The notes: generated by a model not told the origin, from the letters alone. A stretch of DNA of 58,000 nucleotides from Adiantum capillus-veneris (GCA_014529385.2 CM043963.1:97172412-97230411); one strand, 5' to 3'; shown: positions 1 through 11,820, counted from the stretch's first letter. Made by a program: numbers and translations.

Positions 1-300
1 CACCCTTGGTTCAAGGTCACTAATGATTTTTCTCCGGTTATAATCGAGCACAACCATCATTGTGTTCCCCTAAGATGAGTGTATTTACTAAACTACACAA
101 ATCCCTCGCAGTGTAAGAGGTCCTTTAGCATAGAGACATTCATAGTGTGATGCTTAGATGTAGAAAAGTCTCGACGTCGCTATGAGCGTCGCTATGCAAC
201 AAACATTATAGCCACGCTCATAGCGACACCAACCCTGTAAAAATAGTTCAAGAGCGCCAAAAACTCAGATTCGTAGATTGGAATTTTGATGCTCTCTACA
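1..300. other. Intergenic stretch with a small inverted repeat
   Basis: No coding region is supported here. The only structure seen is a perfect 14-bp inverted repeat, GTCGCTATGAGCGT at 176-189 and its complement at 214-227, separated by 24 bp. It could form a stem-loop, but nothing links it to a gene. Confidence 0.5.
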
Positions 301-320
301 AAACATGTATACCCATCCCT

Positions 321-322
<2 letters not shown>

Positions 323-406
<84 letters not shown>

Positions 407-610
407 AAGGAGAGGAGGGAGACCATGTATGCTCCCTCCCTCTCCTCTCTTTCATGTTCCCTTCCCCTCTTTCTTTCTCTCTCCCACACAAGCACACACA
501 CACACACACACATTGTGTGTTTGTGTGTGTGTGAGAGTGAGAGGGAGAGAGATAAAGAAGTTAAAGAGAGAGAGAGAGATATAAATAAAGTAAAGAGAGA
601 GAGAAAAATG
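323..610. repeat. Compound microsatellite (TC)n(AC)n ... (TG)n(AG)n
   Basis: About 30 TC units at 323-382 run directly into about 12 AC units (383-407). After a short unique stretch, further CA repeats (486-512) pass into TG repeats and then GA repeats up to about 604. The second half is therefore roughly the reverse complement of the first. All reading frames here give Ser-Leu, Thr-His or Arg-Glu repeats and are not genes. Confidence 0.9.
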
Positions 611-1696
611 AAATGAAATGTTATATTAAATGTCTTCAAAATGCCAAAATGACTTATGAGACCAATCCGATAAACACCTTGTGGATCTAATCTAATGTTT
701 GGGTACAAACATAAAAGAGAAGTAAAGTGAAAGACTAAAATAATAATCATCATTATCAATTTCCAACATTGAACGTTGTCCAAGAAAGTAGTGCATCAGT
801 CGGTGAAGACCTTCGTCAATGTCCACCTTTTTAAATAGACGTAATGGGTGTCTCCCATATCTTGCTAGAGTAGTTATGATCCTCTGATGGTGCCTCGAGC
901 AATGTTGTGGACATCTAGCTCTCCCGAGCTCAATGTCTCTATCAACTAATATATCTTTAGTATGAGAGAGAGAGAGAGAAAGAGAGAGAAATATGCACAT
1001 GTAGACAAGAGAGAAGGAGAAAGAAAGAGAGAGAACGAGAGATATGTATAGATAAAGAGAGAGAGTCATAGTTTTAGAATTTAGTTTTTATATTTAAGTT
1101 AGAGTTTAGGTTTTGATTTAATGTTAGAGCTTTGGGTTTAGGTTTAGGATTTAACTCTATACTTGCAGTTTAGACTATAGTAGCCATTATGAGAAATATG
1201 GACTTTGCATTGGCCTTGTAAGGAATTCTAATTTCTAGGGATTAAGGCTAATGTTGTGTAGGGTTAAGGGGACAAGGGCATTCAAGAAGCTAGTGTTGAG
1301 TAGACTTTTCTAGCCTTTTGTTTAGACACATGTAGGATGTGGACCTAAAAGGTCACTTTCTCTCTCTAGCTTTTTGAAAGTAAAGGGAGTAAAGGGGTGT
1401 GGCCACATCAGCAAAAGCTTAGGTCAGGAAGAGCCAAAATTTGACTTTTTTTCAAAAAATTCATTTTCACTTAAAACTCCCCCCCCCCCCAAGATATATT
1501 CATATCAAAAATTCATTTTTTGACCTTTTTTTAAATCTACAAGCACTGAAAGACCCCTTTTTCAAACACAACCCCCCCTCCCAAAAAAAAAAACTTTGTT
1601 CTCTCCTCCTCTCTCAAGCCATATTCGGTCCCATGAAGAAAGAAGGTCTTCTGCAAAAAAGATAATCATAGGCAGAAAAGCACACTCAACTACTAT
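611..1696. other. Intergenic, simple-repeat-rich, no gene seen
   Basis: Holds an interrupted GA tract (about 963-1067), a T-rich stretch with scattered degenerate TTTAGG-like words (1073-1160), and short C and A homopolymers near 1481-1490 and 1582-1592. The short frames in it read through these repeats and look non-coding. Confidence 0.5.
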
Positions 1697-1764
1697 TTAT
1701 GAGAAAAACAAAAAACAACGTAGAAATAGAGAGTAGGAAAGACCAAAGCAGAGAAATGAAATAC

Positions 1765-2167
1765 CTGTCACATAAGCTTCCTCCTTCTTGCAATTCCAAA
1801 TTGAAACAATAAAAGCTCCTTTTTCTTGCATGTAGCCCTCCTTTGCAAAAGCACCTTTCAATCCACTAACATCATCTCGTAAGCCTCTCACCCTTGCATA
1901 AGGGATCAATCGACATAAAGGAATTGGTGGACAGTCAAAACAACTGAACCTGCGAGTACATTGAAGAATATCTTGTCCTCTATGCATGTAAAGTTTGTGC
2001 TCTTCCCCTATCTCAGTCTCTACTGCTACTTCATCTCTTACGACATAAGGCACTATTTGAAAACATGCCTCTTGTGGGGCAAGAGATTCATCAACTTCAT
2101 TTATGGAGCCAAGCCCGAAGTCCTGACTTTGCATCTCCTCCTCCTGTGTCTCCAAACCATCTGTCAT
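1765..2167 (-). CDS. Unrecognised exon-like ORF (about 134 codons)
   Basis: The minus-strand frame from an ATG at 2167 has codon use that looks coding: a Glu-rich start, then a Cys-containing segment (CTRRFSCFDCPP near residues 70-80). I cannot assign a family. The frame runs on to 1697, but the sequence at 1765/1764 reads TGACAG then GTATTT, a good splice donor, so the exon probably ends at 1765 and the hydrophobic tail beyond it is intron. Upstream on the same strand (about 2280-2225) a short frame reads RGRGRRGRRL, a basic patch that may be a separate exon piece. No downstream exon could be placed. It may be a fragment of a transposon or host gene. Confidence 0.3.
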
Positions 2168-2316
2168 ATCTGTGTGACAGAGACTGCACTGATTTGATCA
2201 CTGCTCTCTAAGATACTGGAACCTTAAGTTGAAGAAAGCCGTCTCCCTCTGCGACCTCGTCCACGAATTGAAGGACTTTCAAAACAAAACCAAAAACAAT
2301 TTAATTACTTCACTAA

Positions 2317-3170
<854 letters not shown>

Positions 3171-4359
3171 CACAAATCTACTTGGCAGGAGGTTTTCGGG
3201 CCAAGGTAGACTCCCTTCTCCCTTCTCCGAGCCCCGAGCTTGATTCGATTTGTGAAGGCAGCTGAACTAAACCGTCTTGAGAGATTAACTGATTAGATAT
3301 TCAGCAGGAGGGTGCACTGAATTAGCGCAGGGAAGGAGCTTAGTTGCGAGCAAGTTTGCAGCAGAGTCACATAAAGGCGTTCTTGAGAAGAGATGTGAGG
3401 CGAGGAAGGTGAAAGCAAAGAGGCGTGAAGGGCTGAAAAAACGCAGTAGAGCAGGTATCTGAGTTAGCGCAGATAGAGATGAGAGAGAGCGCTAGAGATT
3501 AGAGACAAACAAAGCAGAAGCTTTAACGCTTAGCACTATGAATAGCTTTTAAAAAAATATAGTAGGGGCCTACAGGGCCCCTTTCAAATTAGATCGTTCT
3601 CTATCTCTCTCTCTTTCTCTCTCTCTCAGGAGGTAATAATTATATTGCATGGAGTTGCCCGCGTGTTGCCCGCGTATAGCTAATGATCATAGTTAATTAT
3701 GGCGTGGAGTTGCCCGCGAATCAGTGCTCGAATATTTTTTTTTTCAAAAACTTGGCAAACCTACATATGTGAAACAACGGAGGTAAACTGACAAAATTTG
3801 AAGGTTTTCACACCAAATTACACTAATGTTTTCAAAATTTGAAAGTCTTTTTCACCTTCAAATATAAAATTTAAAGGTAAACTTCAAAATTTGTAGGTGG
3901 GATTACACTATATCTAGGTTTTTTTCCAACTTGATTAAAGTATGAAACCATGACTCTGTTTTTAATTTCTTAAAATGTAATTTGTCACAAATTACCATGC
4001 AAAAAGGGTATTATAACTAAAAATAAAAAAGCAATTACTTGTACTGATAGACAATCGGTCTTCTTATGAAAAGCTACAATTTTTTCTGCCTTTCAAGAAA
4101 TTTGATCTCACGACAAGGGGTACTTTGGGAATTTTGAAAAACTTGAAGGGCATTTTAGGAATTTGTGACAAAATATTAGGGCTTTTTGGGATTTTTTGAA
4201 ATTTGAGTGTCTTAGAATTTAATAAACCAAAAACACTCAGTAGTGTGTAAACACCCTTAACTTTGGCATGAGATATTGTGCATGGAGTATTTAACTGAGT
4301 AGGTGAAGTTCGATTGTCATTAATATGCTCGATTGACTGAAAATAGTAAAACTCAAAGA
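3171..4359. other. Intergenic region without a recognised gene
   Basis: Contains a duplicated 14-mer TGGAGTTGCCCGCG at 3650-3663 and 3705-3718, a CT-rich patch (3600-3628) and AT-rich sequence. No frame with coding character was found on either strand. Confidence 0.45.
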
Positions 4360-4482
4360 ACTAAAAACAGGGTCGTTTTTTAGTGTTTTAAAAGTTAAAA
4401 GCAGGTTCGTTTTTTTAGTGTTTTTAAAACTAAAACAGTTTCTTTCTTAGTGTTTTAACACTAAAAGCAGGCTCGTTTTTTG
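4360..4482 (+). repeat. Imperfect tandem repeat, about 4 units of 30-35 bp
   Basis: Four degenerate units built on CTAAAAGCAGG followed by TCGTTTTTTAGTGTTTT lie about 230 bp upstream of the MULE coding region. They could be subterminal repeats of that element, but no matching copy was found at its other side. Confidence 0.55.
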
Positions 4483-4707
4483 AGCATGTTATATTTCATG
4501 TTTTGACTATATTATATAGTGAATTATTATTTCTAATATATATTTTATAAAACAATAATTGTTGTTCGTGGGAACACAAACGTGCAATATTCCTGGCGGC
4601 TTGTGCTTATGGATAGAATTTTAGGGATATCAATCTATTCTATTTACACTCGCTGTATCAATCACAACTGTGTTATTCTTACCATCTGCTAAACACACCA
4701 TTAACCC

Positions 4708-7700
4708 ATGGGGAGATGCATTACAATTTTTGGTCTAGGGCATGGACAGAAGCTAGTGCTTATGCTTGATACCAGAATTTATTCTTTGACAGTTGCTTCT
4801 TTGCAATAAAATTTTGAGCTTCGTGATGCTAATTTTTGTCTTCGTCCACTAACATTATCTGGCCCGCAAGTCAAGGTAGAAGCTACTATATCATCAGATG
4901 GTGAGCAAACTTTTATGCTTGATCATGAACAACACCAGTTCTACAAGGTGGATATGAGAAGTGAGGATCAGATTGATGCTGGCATTGGCAGAGTTTCTCA
5001 AGACATGAAAGACAAGAAAGTAGCTCTCTCTGAGATCAATGCAAGTGTTATTGACATGATTAAGTGCATGCCATTGCAAAGAAATTTATATATTTCCCTC
5101 CATCAAGCCAAGAAAGTGGTATGTACTGATGAGCTACCAGCTCATTATGATGGGTATATTGCTTTTGAATTACCGCCATCTGGTAATTCTTCAGGTATGA
5201 GTGGTATGGAGCAAAGACATGATAGTCACATGTGGACAGAGTATGTCACTTGTAGCAGTGATAGTTTTAATGGCATTGTCAGATTTAGTAGATGCTCTGG
5301 GCATTTGCGCTGCATCAACATTGATTGTCCATTTTATTTGATCTCAAATATGTTCAATGAGTCTCAATGGCGAGGTCGGCTTGTTAAATCCAGCCCTAAA
5401 GGATTGATCTCTTCTCAATATGGCACACTGGTATGCACTCATTGTGGACAAATTCCCGAATGTGTATCTACATGTCCTGCAGTAATTTACTATTGTTTGC
5501 CTAGAGATAAGCATAATTGTACTAGGTGTGCTTTGCATCTTGGAGAACATAATCATCCATGTGAAGAAGGGAGGAGTCGGATGGTCAAAAGTCACATAGA
5601 TGAAATGTTGCTTGATCGAGCAAGTCGGGACCCTTTGGTGACTGCAAAACAATTGGAGCGGGCCACCACTAATGATCTTATCATGGAAAACCTTATTGGA
5701 GCAGGTTCAACTGCAAGTGCTATGATTGAAGATTTGGAATTTGCTGAATTCCTTGACAGTATGACTCCCCTATCAAATAAAAGGAGGGTCAAACGAAGTT
5801 TGGAGTCTACAAAAAGATCAAAGAATATCACTTCAAAAGGTCTTGAGACAGTGCTTGACTTGAAAAGCAAGTGCAGATATCCTTTTATCCATAGTATCCT
5901 TTTCCCAGGCCAATTGGGTGATAAAGTACAACCTCATGTATTTAAAATGTCAATTAAGGGACCGGGCAGTGGAGTTGATTTGGTGAATCGCCTGCATCCT
6001 GGAGGTAATTTGGAGCAAATGTGGGTGCACTTTGATCATGTTCACCGTGTTCAAGGATGGCCGACTATGTCAGCGCATGTCTACAACCCTTACGTCCGAG
6101 AGCTACTCACCATTGCAACTGTTGAGTTTAGCATGGAAAATAAATATGCTTAGATTGAATTTTGGAAGATGTTGAACAATGTGGTTAAGCAACAGGGTTT
6201 TGATAAGCCAGAGTTTAGGGGATTTATGGAAGATGAAGCCAGTGCCAATTGGATTGTTGTGCAGACTGTTTATTTTGGGGGAGCAAAGAAGTCTACTCCA
6301 GACAAAGAGAGATCATGTTTGTTTCATTGGTAGAAAAGTATGGTTCGACATACTGTCAAGTGCATCCGTCCAGCATTTCAAGAGGAGCACAAGATTTTGT
6401 GTCGCAAGTGGAGAACTCCACCTACAGAGAATGCGGCTGAGCATTGTAATGGAGACCTTAGAAGATTTTGGAAAACACGAATGGCCATTGAAGGGGATAT
6501 TTCTTCATTGGAGACGTGGTTGGCTTGGTGGGATGTACGAGTGCCTCATTGGGGGGAAATATTTGTATCACAAGATGCTGCAGGTATCTTTGTTCCTAAC
6601 ACAAACTTGTCTGAGTCAAAACATGCTAGTATGCGTGCCTCGGTTGGTTACAAGGATCACATAAGTTTGTATGAGGCAGCATGTGCAGATATGGATTTAG
6701 CTGTGCTTTAAAGTGTGAAATATAATGCCTATTTGAAAGGTGTTGGGAGCTCCACCGGTCCCGACATTAAAGATTTGGCAGATCGCTTCATGAACTGACC
6801 TTCATCTGCTTCCGCGGTAGCTGGAAAGAAACTAGTTGACCTCACACATTCATCAATGCATGAAATGGGTGTCAATAGTCTAGAAATGAATAGAAATATA
6901 CTCCAAGAGAAGAGTATTAGAAAAAAGAGGCCAATTTTTACTGATGCAAATATTGTCTTGGAGGAGGATAGCCACAGGCTAGAGTATGTTACAATGACAA
7001 CTTCAATTGGTGGGCTTCAACACAAAAAAAAAAGCTTCAAAGGATGTCCCATATCCCCAAGTAAATGTAGCAAAGTCAGTTTGGGCAATAAGGAGAACAG
7101 AACCTGGGCAAAAGATGACTTGTTTTGGTGTAGTGTCAAAAGATGGAGATCGATGTGGGCGGTTCATTAATGCCTGTTCAACGGATGCCAAAATAGGCGT
7201 GCCAGCTCCTTGTTTTTGGGGTCGCAGGAAATATCCTCCATCTGGTTCACAATTGGGAGGCCTTATGGAAGGGTTCATTTGGTTTTGTAATTCCAATAAC
7301 ATGCACACCTGGAAGGTTCATAGCATAGCCGAAGGACCACCAGGTCCATCTCCCGGTGTTTGGATGGTCGCAGAGGGCACAAATTTGCAACCTCAAGAGG
7401 TAACGCAACTGCAAGCCAATTGTTTTGTTTTTCAAGCAGGAGTTACATTAGCATCAAGAATGCATGAAACATTTCCATTGAACCAAAGAGTTGCTAGCAG
7501 CATCCGTCCCAAATTTAGAGATGGAAAGATTGTGAAATGGAGATCACGATTAACAAAGGAGTTTCATGGCAAGATTGAAGTGGGTAGAACCATGGCAGCA
7601 AAGTTGGTGCGAGAGGTCATTGTCGTTTGCAATGAAACACATGTTTTCTATGTTAATACTGTGGGGTCGAGTGCAAAGGGAGTGACGTACTCTATGACAA

Positions 7701-7909
7701 TGTCAGATTTTCCCATATGTACTTGCGAGGATTTTCAAAATCTGGAAAGCAAGCGCCTTCTGTATATGCCATGTAAGCACATTTACTTCATATTTCTGCA
7801 AGTACTTGGCCTTGACTCTCATGCTCATGAGTTCATGCATCAGGCGGCTTTAACGAAATTCGAGTTAGTCCAAGCACTTGGAGGTTCACGGGTGCTGATG
7901 CAGACTTAA
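4708..7909 (+). pseudogene. Mutator-like (MULE) transposase with SWIM zinc finger, decayed
   Basis: The protein would cut and rejoin transposon ends in the nucleus. The frame starts at ATG 4708 (CCATGG context) and stays in one phase until about 7010. It has a Cys/His-rich N-terminal region (CSGHLRC about 5299-5319, CTHCG about 5434-5448) ending in the WRKY-like GEHNHP motif. Next comes the core, with PTMSAHVY, ATVEFS, GFMEDEASANW and SCLFHW, which I know from plant MULE-type transposases. A SWIM finger (CTCEDF ... CKH) lies at about 7720-7782. In-frame stops occur at 4807, 6151, 6331, 6709 and 6796. A frameshift, probably in the A10 run at 7023-7032, moves the SWIM part to another phase. The gene is dead. 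The first catalytic Asp is not obvious. Terminal repeats were not found. Confidence 0.82.
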
Positions 7910-8853
7910 AGGCTTGTGGACCTTGCTATGGTTTTATAACAACATTTTTGCAGTGATATATGCTTATGGCTATTAACTTTTGCCCCAAATATTCCAGTGC
8001 GGCAGTATTTTTTTTGTTGCACACTCCATTTTGATATGTAGATGCAATACACCTTTTCGGTTGATTTCAATATTGATGGAAGGTTTTTGGCATGTGTTAG
8101 AGATAGAACAATTTAAAATTATTTTTATAGGTTAAGAAACTGGGCAGGGAGTATCTCTAACCAACAAAAATCCAAGATATTGTGGTGTGTTGTCGACTCT
8201 GCCTACATGACCAAACCAAGTGTGCCTCTCTCTCATCCGGCACCTCCTTATACTACTATCAAGCAGTTACAACCATAACATGTCTGACCACGCGTAATTT
8301 TGTATTACAAGGATATCAAAAAAAATTTATGGTTTGCGTAATTTTGTATTACAACTAATATATTGCACAAGGATATCAAAAAAAATTGTATTTCAAAGAT
8401 ATCAAAGAGAAGTTTATGGTTTGTGTAATTTTGCATTACAACTAATATATTGCACAAGGATATCAAAAAATATTGTTAGTTTTGCTCGGTTTATGGTTTG
8501 CTCGCTTTTATTGGCTCGGATATTGGGATTCCTCCTTGGATGTTGTTCATGAATGTATGTTTATCAAAGTTAATGAGAAGAAATTTGGACTTTTTTGTTT
8601 CTTGATGTGTAAGAGCACTCTAGGTCTACCATATTTTATATTTTTTGATAGGTTAAATAATATTTGTAGTCATTTAAAGTGTAAATTTGTTTTTATTTGG
8701 TAAGATTGTGCATGAGAAGACATGAAAAAGTACAAGAGATCTTTACGGTAAAACCTCAATGAGATTTCTACAATGCACTTGTGACACCATCTCTCTCCTT
8801 GAACCCTTTGGTTTCTATCATTGTGGGAAGTCCAAGGGGGGGGGATTATGTTT
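7910..8853. other. Downstream flank with a tandem repeat at 8293-8475
   Basis: No gene is seen. Within it, GTAATTTTGTATTACAA recurs at 8294, 8338 and 8425, each time followed by GGATATCAAAAAA a little further on, giving an imperfect tandem array of 44- and 87-bp steps. Confidence 0.55.
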
Positions 8854-9003
8854 GTATTTTTCATTTTAAAGCCTTAGGGACCCTCAACAAGAGGGGCCAC
8901 AAGGGCGCACAAAATGGCCAAACAAGGGTCCATGTTTGGCCATTTTGTGCGCCCTTGTGGCCCCTCTTGTTGAGGGTCCCTATGGCTTTAAAATAGAAAA
9001 TAC
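8854..9003. repeat. 150-bp near-perfect hairpin (71-bp arms, 8-base loop)
   Basis: The arms 8854-8924 and 8933-9003 are reverse complements with about three mismatches by my reading, around the loop AGGGTCCA. Such a structure fits a foldback MITE or an inverted-duplication precursor of small RNA. It contains no coding frame of its own. The arms have no obvious direct repeat at their edges. Confidence 0.9.
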
Positions 9004-9063
9004 GGCCTTTTTTTTATGCATGGCCATATGCGATAGAGGTGTAGTGTTTGGTGTACTCAAAGC

Positions 9064-9065
<2 letters not shown>

Positions 9066-9118
<53 letters not shown>
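9066..9118 (+). repeat. Poly-C homopolymer (about 53 C)
   Basis: An uninterrupted C run lies 62 bp downstream of the 150-bp hairpin. The opposite strand is a G run capable of quadruplex formation. The exact length is liable to sequencing or assembly error. Confidence 0.85.
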
Positions 9119-9121
<3 letters not shown>

Positions 9122-9647
9122 TTTTTGCTATGTGTTCAAAGGCCTAGAGCATTCACTATGTAAAATTTTTCTACATCATGTGCGTTCAGATTAAAAGTAC
9201 CCCTTATAGGCCTTATCTACACATGTTTTTGTAACTTTACAAGAATATAAAATCCCTTCTGGTGAACACATGTGCTATGTTACATATACTTTCGTGAACT
9301 CCTCGGGTCAACGGCCTCACAAATCTTGTGCACTAGACATTCTGTACTACAAATCAACCAAACAAAGAGCCAATCTTTACTTCCTTGTGTCCACCTCATG
9401 TTCTTGGGAATGTTTTGGTAAAGCCATTTATTTGGTATTTGAAACTACATGTGACCCCTATTGTTATAGTATCTAACCAAAGGTTTGTTGATTTTAGTAG
9501 TTTACACAAGCTCGAGTGGTACATATCTTCATTGTAACAATGCATGTATCTATAATTTATGTTTACACTTTCTCTATCCAAATGAGCTACATAGTAAAAA
9601 TCAAATCCGCAATTTAATAGTTAAGTTCACAAGGTGATAGCTATTGG
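9119..9647. other. Intergenic, nothing recognised
   Basis: AT-rich sequence between the poly-C run and the TRIM-like LTR element. No convincing frame, repeat or RNA gene was found. Confidence 0.45.
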
Positions 9648-10077
9648 TATTATGGAATTGATATTTTACTAATTATTGCAGCTGACAGGTGGAAAAGGCT
9701 TGACAAAGCTAGGGAGATGTTGCAAAAGGATATTATATTTTATGTACATTCTATTATTCCGGTGCTCTTTTATGAGCTTTGTCCATTTATGACCGACCGG
9801 CCAGTTTGTACTCATTTTGACCATTTAAGAAATCTACAAATCAAATACGTGCAAGAGGAAAATGGTCACTCTTGCATGTGGGGGATATTGCACCCAGCAT
9901 CGCCTTATTCTTATCTCCTCTCCTCTCTTCTCTCTTGATCGCGCTATCTCTCTCTATTCATGTTGAGATCAATCATGTGCGTGTGCGACGATTCAAGTAT
10001 GCCAATTTATCATTTTATGGTATGTATTGTGCTATTATGAATGTTTTGCAGGGCAACCATGTATTCCGTTTGTAGCA
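9648..10077 (+). repeat. 5' LTR of the TRIM-like element
   Basis: Matches the downstream copy along nearly its whole length (for example GCTCTTTTATGAGCTTTG against GCTCTTTTAAGAGCTTTG). It lacks about 55 bp present in the 3' copy (around 11625-11695), which holds a CT-rich insert. Confidence 0.75.
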
Positions 10078-10078
10078 G

Positions 10079-10090
10079 TGGTATCAGAGC
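10079..10090 (+). promoter_or_regulatory. Primer-binding site TGGTATCAGAGC
   Basis: Twelve bases complementary to the 3' end of plant initiator methionine tRNA, one base after the 5' LTR end. This is where minus-strand cDNA synthesis would start. It sets the orientation of the element. Confidence 0.85.
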
Positions 10091-10670
10091 TGGGGCTATG
10101 GTCTGGATATTGAAGATTTGGATAATCACAAGCTAAGTTCATTCACACAATTCTTGTTTGACAAAATTGATCATCCTATTTTTTTCGCTATATTACTTTT
10201 TTTAATGTAAATTTGATGTTAATCTTTTATTAATCAAAAGGGATTTGAATAGGATATAGAAATGATCATGATACTTTCTATATTGAGCAAAGCTAAGCAA
10301 GTATCAATATACCTTGTTAATGATGCATGTGATAGTAGATATGATAAGGAGATGCATAGAAAAGGAAGAGATTTAGTATTTCAAAAAAAAGACCTAGTTC
10401 CTGAGACATCAATCCGAAGAGAAGAAGAAAAAGAAGAGACTTAAGGAGAAGGAAGTCTCTATGAACAACACAAAAAGAAGAGAGGGAGTAGAGAAGTTTT
10501 AAAGGAAGACAAGAACTTCTCCCTTTTTGTGGAAGTAATCCCAATAGAGGGCCAAAGATACACTTTTACCTATTTAATAAGGGGGACATAATCTAGTTAC
10601 TGCACCCCCAAACAATTCCATACTTCTGAACATAACATTTGTCCTGTCTAGTTCATTGGCCACATACACA

Positions 10671-10892
10671 CAAATTTGCCAATTTAGACAGTGTGTAAAT
10701 GCTCATCCTAGTGTAAATTCGTCGATTAGGCAACACCAATTATTTGTGAAGATCCACCGATTTAGGCAGCACGAGTGCAGATCCGTCGATTTAGGTAGCA
10801 CATTGGCAAATTGCAAATTCACCATGGTAAATGTAGATCCATCAATTTAAGAAGCATGTCTTATTGGTGTAGATTCGCCGATTTAGGCAACA
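10671..10892 (+). repeat. Six dispersed copies of a 20-bp motif in the TRIM interior
   Basis: A word close to GATTCGTCGATTTAGGCAAC occurs at about 10671, 10714, 10750, 10780, 10835 and 10871, spaced 30-55 bp. The third and fourth copies are best preserved (GATCC.CCGATTTAGG and GATCCGTCGATTTAGG). The function is unknown. It may be a packaging or structural signal, or simply a decayed minisatellite. Confidence 0.65.
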
Positions 10893-11335
10893 GCAATCAC
10901 AAAATCATGCTGCATTGGTTGGACACTACTATAACTGGTATGGTTTTGTTACCTAGGTATACAAAATGAAGGATATTTGGATTTGGATTTGAAATGGGTA
11001 CAATGTTTAGATTTGGATTTGGAATGGATATATGATGATTTTCTATCGTGATAGTATTGAACTTGAAAATGATGAAAATGCATTATGGAATGATGAGTGT
11101 GACGAATGATATCCTGATTCATCAAGGCATGACATATACTGCTTATTCCTAGTGGTATAGGACACTAGAATAGGTAGTATGTGGATGACGACAGGCATAA
11201 ACAATGTTGTTTAGTTTCATTATTTTTACTATATGCTATCTTTTGACACAGATTTCTACTCACAATTTTTTGACAAATATGGTTTGTAGGTTTCTTATCT
11301 TTGCAACTGAGGAAAGTTCCTTTCCAATGGAGAGG

Positions 11336-11820
11336 TATGTTATGGAATTGATATTTACTATTTATTGTAGTTGATAGGTAAAAAAGGCTTGACCGAGCTA
11401 GGGTGCTATTGCAAAAGGATATTATTTTTTTGTACATTTTATTATTCAAGTGCTCTTTTAAGAGCTTTGACCAGTTATGATCGGCCGGCCAAGTTTGTAC
11501 TCACTTTGACCATTCAAGAAATCTATAAATCAAATACGAGCAAGAGGGAAATGGTCACCCTTGCACGGGGGGATATTGCACCGAGCATTGCCTTATTCTT
11601 CTCTCCTCTCCTCTCTTCTCTCTCGCCGTGCCAGTCGTAGCACTCCGCTCTAGGAGGTGTGCATGCGCATGTTCTCTTTCTCTCTCTCACTTCTCTCTGT
11701 TCGTGTTGAGATCGATCATGTGCGTGTGCGACGATTCAAGTATGCCAATTTATCGTTTTATGGTATGTATTGTTCTTTTATGAGTATTTTGTAGGGAAAT
11801 CACGCATTCCGTTTTTAGCA
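11336..11820 (+). repeat. 3' LTR of the TRIM-like element
   Basis: Second LTR copy, beginning TATGTTATGG and ending TTTTTAGCA. The sequence ATTGGTATCA directly after it resembles a primer site but is explained by the target duplication plus flank. Confidence 0.75.

Larger units (their letters stand above)
9648..11820 (+). mobile_element. Small non-coding LTR retroelement (TRIM-like)
   Basis: Two direct repeats of about 430 and 485 bp (9648-10077 and 11336-11820) bracket a 1.26-kb interior. Both repeats end in TAGCA. The first is followed after one base by TGGTATCAGAGC, the plant initiator-Met-tRNA primer site. The second is preceded by a weak purine stretch (GGAGAGG). The flanks carry the same 5 bases, ATTGG, at 9643-9647 and 11821-11825, a typical target duplication. 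The interior has no gag or pol frame, so the element would depend on another element's enzymes. The repeats are visibly diverged, so the insertion is old. At 2.2 kb it is larger than classic TRIMs. Confidence 0.78.

Noticed and set aside
265-783. 172-codon frame on the minus strand
   Set aside because: Most of it reads through TC/AC microsatellites as Ser-Leu and Arg-Glu repeats; no gene is supported.
1073-1160. Interstitial telomere (TTTAGGG)n
   Set aside because: Only scattered TTTAGG and TTTGGG words without regular spacing.
8936-9163. Proline-rich ORF
   Set aside because: The proline run is the poly-C homopolymer, and the rest is one arm of the 150-bp hairpin.
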